Assembly (NCBI GenBank): GCA_020637515.1
Contig: JACKKG010000001.1
Location: 2,200,501 to 2,264,500, forward strand
Source of the DNA: Rhodobacter sp.
GTDB taxonomy: Bacteria > Pseudomonadota > Alphaproteobacteria > Rhodobacterales > Rhodobacteraceae
DNA: 64,000 nucleotides
Direction: 5' to 3'
A model generated the notes under the pieces. It had not been told where the DNA came from and made no database searches. It saw only the letters and a list, made by a program, of their open reading frames with translations. Positions 61,898 to 64,000 of this stretch are shown one piece after another (within the stretch, counting starts at the first letter, position 1; the number at the start of each line of letters is the position of its first letter). Both the position numbers and the translations under genes were made by a program.

Positions 61898-63013
61898 TTA
61901 CAGGCCCAGGAGCGTGCGCACCTGGTCCAACGCGGCCTGCAACGCATCGGGGTTGTCGCGCGCGCGCTCCAATGCCCCGCGGGCGACCGTCTTGCGCAGA
62001 TCGCTCAACGACGAGGCGTCGATCGCCGCGACGGCGCGGTCGAAATCGAACCCGCCGGGCGTGAACAGGGTGGCCAGGGATTCGGGCGTTTCCGCAGGGG
62101 CGGGCGTCGCCGCGGCGGCGTCGGTCGCGGGTGCGGCCGCGGTTGTCGCATCCGCAGCCGGGGCGGCGGCGTCCGTGCCGCCGGCGGCCGCCGGCGCGGT
62201 GGCGCTTGCCGCGGCATCGACCGCAGCACCGGCGGCGTCGCTGGTCGCCGCGGCGTTTTCGGCGGCGGTGCCTTGCAGCACCTGCGTCGCGGTCTCGGTC
62301 ACTTGCGAGACCGCGTCGGACACGGCGCTGGCGGCGTCGGTCACAACCTGGGTCGCGGCGTCAACCACGCTACCGCCGGTGTCGGTGGCGGCGGCCATGG
62401 CACCCGAGGCGGCGTCGGTGGTGGCGGCGGCGGCGTCGGTGGCCACGGTCGCGGCACTGTCCGCAGCGGCGGCGGCGGTGTCAGTGGCGGCGGCCACCGC
62501 GCCCGAGGCGGCGTCGGTGGTGGCGGCGGCGGCATCGGAGGCCACGGTCGCGGCGCTGTCCGCAGCAGCAGCGGCGGTGTCGGTGGCGGCGGCCACCGCG
62601 CCCGAGGCGGCGTCGGTGGTGGCGGCAGCAACGTCGGTCGCGGTGCCAGCCGCGTCGGCGGCGGCGGTGGTCGCCGCATCCACGGCGGCCGCGGCGGTAT
62701 CGGTCACGGCGGTGGCGGCCGTTTGGGCGGCATCCTGCGCGGCCTGAACCGCATCGCCGGCGGCCTGCGCGGCGGTCTCACCGGCGGTCTGCACGGCGTC
62801 GGTCACGGTCTGCGCGGCGTCCTGGACGGCACTCGCCGCCGATCCCTCGACCGGGGCCTGGGTTGCCGTCGCCGCAGGCTCTGGCGTGGTGACCGGCTGC
62901 GCGGCGGGCGCGTTCGATGCGGCGGTGGTTTCCACCTGTTGCTGCCCGCGTTGCAGCCAGATTCCGACGGCCGCGGCCAGAACGATGGCGGCGATGACAA
63001 GATACTTTTTCAT
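61898..63013 (-). CDS. Membrane-anchored alanine-rich 11-residue-repeat protein
   Basis: A 371-aa protein: one N-terminal helix (about 4-20), a Gln/Pro/Thr-rich spacer, then from residue 62 about nineteen consecutive 11-residue units without gaps (AVQDAAQTVTD, AVQTAGETAAQ, AAGDAVQAAQD and so on), three of which repeat as a 33-residue block. A second low-complexity part and a conserved-looking C-terminus (SLATLFTPGGFDFDRAVAAI to LDQVRTLLGL) follow. Eleven-residue periodicity suits right-handed or amphipathic helices as in LEA-like proteins. Probably periplasmic, tethered to the inner membrane. AGAGGGAA precedes the ATG. Function unknown. Confidence 0.8.
   Translation of the reverse strand: MKKYLVIAAIVLAAAVGIWLQRGQQQVETTAASNAPAAQPVTTPEPAATATQAPVEGSAASAVQDAAQTVTDAVQTAGETAAQAAGDAVQAAQDAAQTAATAVTDTAAAAVDAATTAAADAAGTATDVAAATTDAASGAVAAATDTAAAAADSAATVASDAAAATTDAASGAVAAATDTAAAAADSAATVATDAAAATTDAASGAMAAATDTGGSVVDAATQVVTDAASAVSDAVSQVTETATQVLQGTAAENAAATSDAAGAAVDAAASATAPAAAGGTDAAAPAADATTAAAPATDAAAATPAPAETPESLATLFTPGGFDFDRAVAAIDASSLSDLRKTVARGALERARDNPDALQAALDQVRTLLGL
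62385..62685 (-). repeat. 99-bp DNA repeats inside the 11-mer repeat gene
   Basis: The 33-residue block (VAAATTDAASG-AVAAATDTAAA-AADSAATVASD) is nearly identical in successive copies at DNA level, two full and one partial, each about 99 bases. Such near-identity allows copy-number change. Confidence 0.7.
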
Positions 63014-63180
63014 GGCATTCCCTCTGAGAGGCTAATTCTGAGCAGGTAGTCGCATCCCGCGCCGGCAAAAGCAATGCCAGTAAGCGCGTTTCCGCGGGCC
63101 TCGGCGGGTGCGCGCCTCTTGCAACCGGGGCGCGGCGCGTCTATTTTCGCGCCCGTCTGACCAACAGAAGGAATTGGACC

Positions 63181-63720
63181 ATAGCCCGCAGACCCCACAA
63201 CGCCCCGCCGAGCCGCGATACCGGCCCCCGAGTCAACGACCGGATCAGGGCGCCCGAAATCCGACTGATCGGCGCGGAAGGCGAAAACGTCGGCGTCGTA
63301 TCGCCCGCGCGTGCGTTGCAGATGGCCGAGGAGGCCGGGCTCGACCTGGTCGAGATCTCGCCCAACGCCACCCCCCCGGTCTGCAAGATCATGGACTTCG
63401 GCAAGTTCAAGTATGAGCAGCAGAAGCGCGAGGCCGAGGCCCGCAAGAAGCAGAAGATCATCGAAATCAAGGAAATCAAGTTCCGTCCCGGGACCGATAC
63501 CCATGACTACGATGTGAAGATGCGCAACGTGCTGAAGTTCCTCGAGGATGGCGACAAGGTGAAGATCACCCTGCGCTTCCGGGGCCGCGAGATGGCGCAC
63601 CAGGACCTGGGCGCCGAGCTTCTGCGCCGCGTCGCCGAGGACGTGGCCGAGGTCGGCAAGGTCGAGAACATGCCCAAGATGGAAGGCCGCCAGATGGTGA
63701 TGATGATCGGCCCGCGCTGA
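63181..63720 (+). CDS. infC: Translation initiation factor IF-3 with ATA start codon
   Basis: A 179-aa IF-3: N-domain RVNDRIRAPEIRLIGAEGEN and ALQMAEEAGLDLVEISPNA, linker FGKFKYEQQKREAEARKKQK, C-domain KFRPGTDTHDYDVKMRN and ending QMVMMIGPR. In-frame ATGs are only internal (63316), too late to include the N-domain. The family N-terminus (M/I)ARRPHNAPP begins at ATA 63181, with AGAAGGA eight bases upstream. IF-3 rejects non-standard starts, so an AUA codon would give autoregulation like the AUU of E. coli infC. Upstream is divergent to the 11-mer repeat gene. Confidence 0.93.
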   Translation: MARRPHNAPPSRDTGPRVNDRIRAPEIRLIGAEGENVGVVSPARALQMAEEAGLDLVEISPNATPPVCKIMDFGKFKYEQQKREAEARKKQKIIEIKEIKFRPGTDTHDYDVKMRNVLKFLEDGDKVKITLRFRGREMAHQDLGAELLRRVAEDVAEVGKVENMPKMEGRQMVMMIGPR

Positions 63721-63743
63721 TCGCCCTCGCCGTTTGTGCCGAC

Positions 63744-63775
63744 CACGACGCCGCCCTGAAAGGGGCGGCGTCGTG
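63744..63775 (+). terminator. Hairpin after infC
   Basis: CACGACGCCGCCC and GGGCGGCGTCGTG pair perfectly over 13 bases around TGAAAG, 24 bases after the infC stop. The tail CCUUGUG is U-poor, so termination may be weak or Rho-assisted. Confidence 0.65.
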
Positions 63776-63829
63776 CCTTGTGCGGGTGCGATTCGCGACG
63801 TTTCCGTGGGTCTGGGCGCGCCGGCGGCG

Positions 63830-64000
63830 TCAGTTGCCGGGCGATTGACCGGGGCGCGCGGGGTGATAGCGGCGGTTTTCGGCGCCCAGGGCCTCGCCCA
63901 GGCAGGCGGACTGGCCCTGCACCCAGCTCAGCAAGGCGCGCCGCCCGCGTATCGGCCGCGACAACAGGATGCGCCGCATCGTCGCGGCGCGCCCGCGCGG
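63830..64000 (-). CDS. Possible 3' end of a minus-strand gene cut by the window
   Basis: A frame open from the right edge to a stop at 63830 (read leftwards) gives about 56 residues, including LLSWVQGQSACLGEALGAEN and ending PGQSPGN. The codon pattern is compatible with coding but the family is not recognised. No start is available inside the window. It would converge with infC, with the hairpin at 63744 between them. Confidence 0.4.
   Translation of the reverse strand, partial: PRGRAATMRRILLSRPIRGRRALLSWVQGQSACLGEALGAENRRYHPARPGQSPGN

Noticed and set aside
62273..63049. Gly-rich plus-strand frame across the 11-mer repeat gene
   Set aside because: It is the antisense of an Ala-rich repeat (GCC/GGC complement), with no start context; the minus-strand gene has a ribosome site, a membrane anchor and its own terminator.

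Overview
The window is high-GC, densely coded DNA from an alphaproteobacterium, most likely a Rhodobacteraceae/Paracoccaceae member. The grounds are gene content and order (sufC-sufD-two Yip1-like proteins-sufS, a DUF934-fpr pair, a TIGR01459 HAD protein, a mmsA/IBD/HIBCH/mmsB valine cluster), very strong GC3 bias, and extensive 4-base start/stop overlaps. No phage, IS element, CRISPR array or rRNA was seen. One tRNA is present, tRNA-Arg(CCG), with a readable promoter.

Layout: 1-5 kb holds the distal part of a suf Fe-S assembly operon, preceded by a truncated FkbM methyltransferase. 5-7 kb holds the tRNA and a phospholipase D/cardiolipin-synthase-like protein. 6.8-22.8 kb is the most unusual block. 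It has an MttB-family methyltransferase homologue, an XRE regulator, a desaturase, a leaderless PhnD-like protein and a dimethylglycine/sarcosine-dehydrogenase-like flavoprotein. These are followed by a Zn alcohol dehydrogenase, an enolase-superfamily enzyme and a complete oligopeptide-type ABC importer. It looks like an uptake and catabolism island for a small methylated or hydroxylated compound, but the substrate is not deducible. 22.9-26.4 kb carries small housekeeping and envelope genes; 26.5 kb is gatB. 28.1-30.7 kb groups three lipid-A-type envelope enzymes: PagL-like deacylase, PAP2 phosphatase and phosphoethanolamine transferase. 30.8-35.2 kb has a LOG-family protein, a LysM protein and an Atm1-type exporter.

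35.2-41.1 kb is a minus-strand valine/isobutyrate degradation cluster with a divergent LysR regulator. 42-43.3 kb has a CBS protein and coaD; 43.4-48.6 kb a CPA1 antiporter, a cupin and two GAPDH paralogues with different cofactor signatures. 49-61 kb is mixed metabolism: threonine aldolase, ribF, MaoC dehydratase, MFS, M29 aminopeptidase, Lrp regulator, GMC oxidoreductase, DUF934 and ferredoxin-NADP reductase. 61-64 kb contains a small operon with a ribbon-helix-helix-like protein and a frameshifted SRPBCC gene, a membrane-anchored 11-residue-repeat protein, infC with an AUA start codon, and the edge of one more gene.

Beyond genes, the sequence shows a dispersed GC-rich hairpin repeat (three clear copies), several short tandem arrays (9/27, 14 and 25 bp), strong palindromes in promoter regions, and terminator-like hairpins. 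One terminator ends one base before the next start codon. All functional calls come from reading motifs and context; no database search was run.
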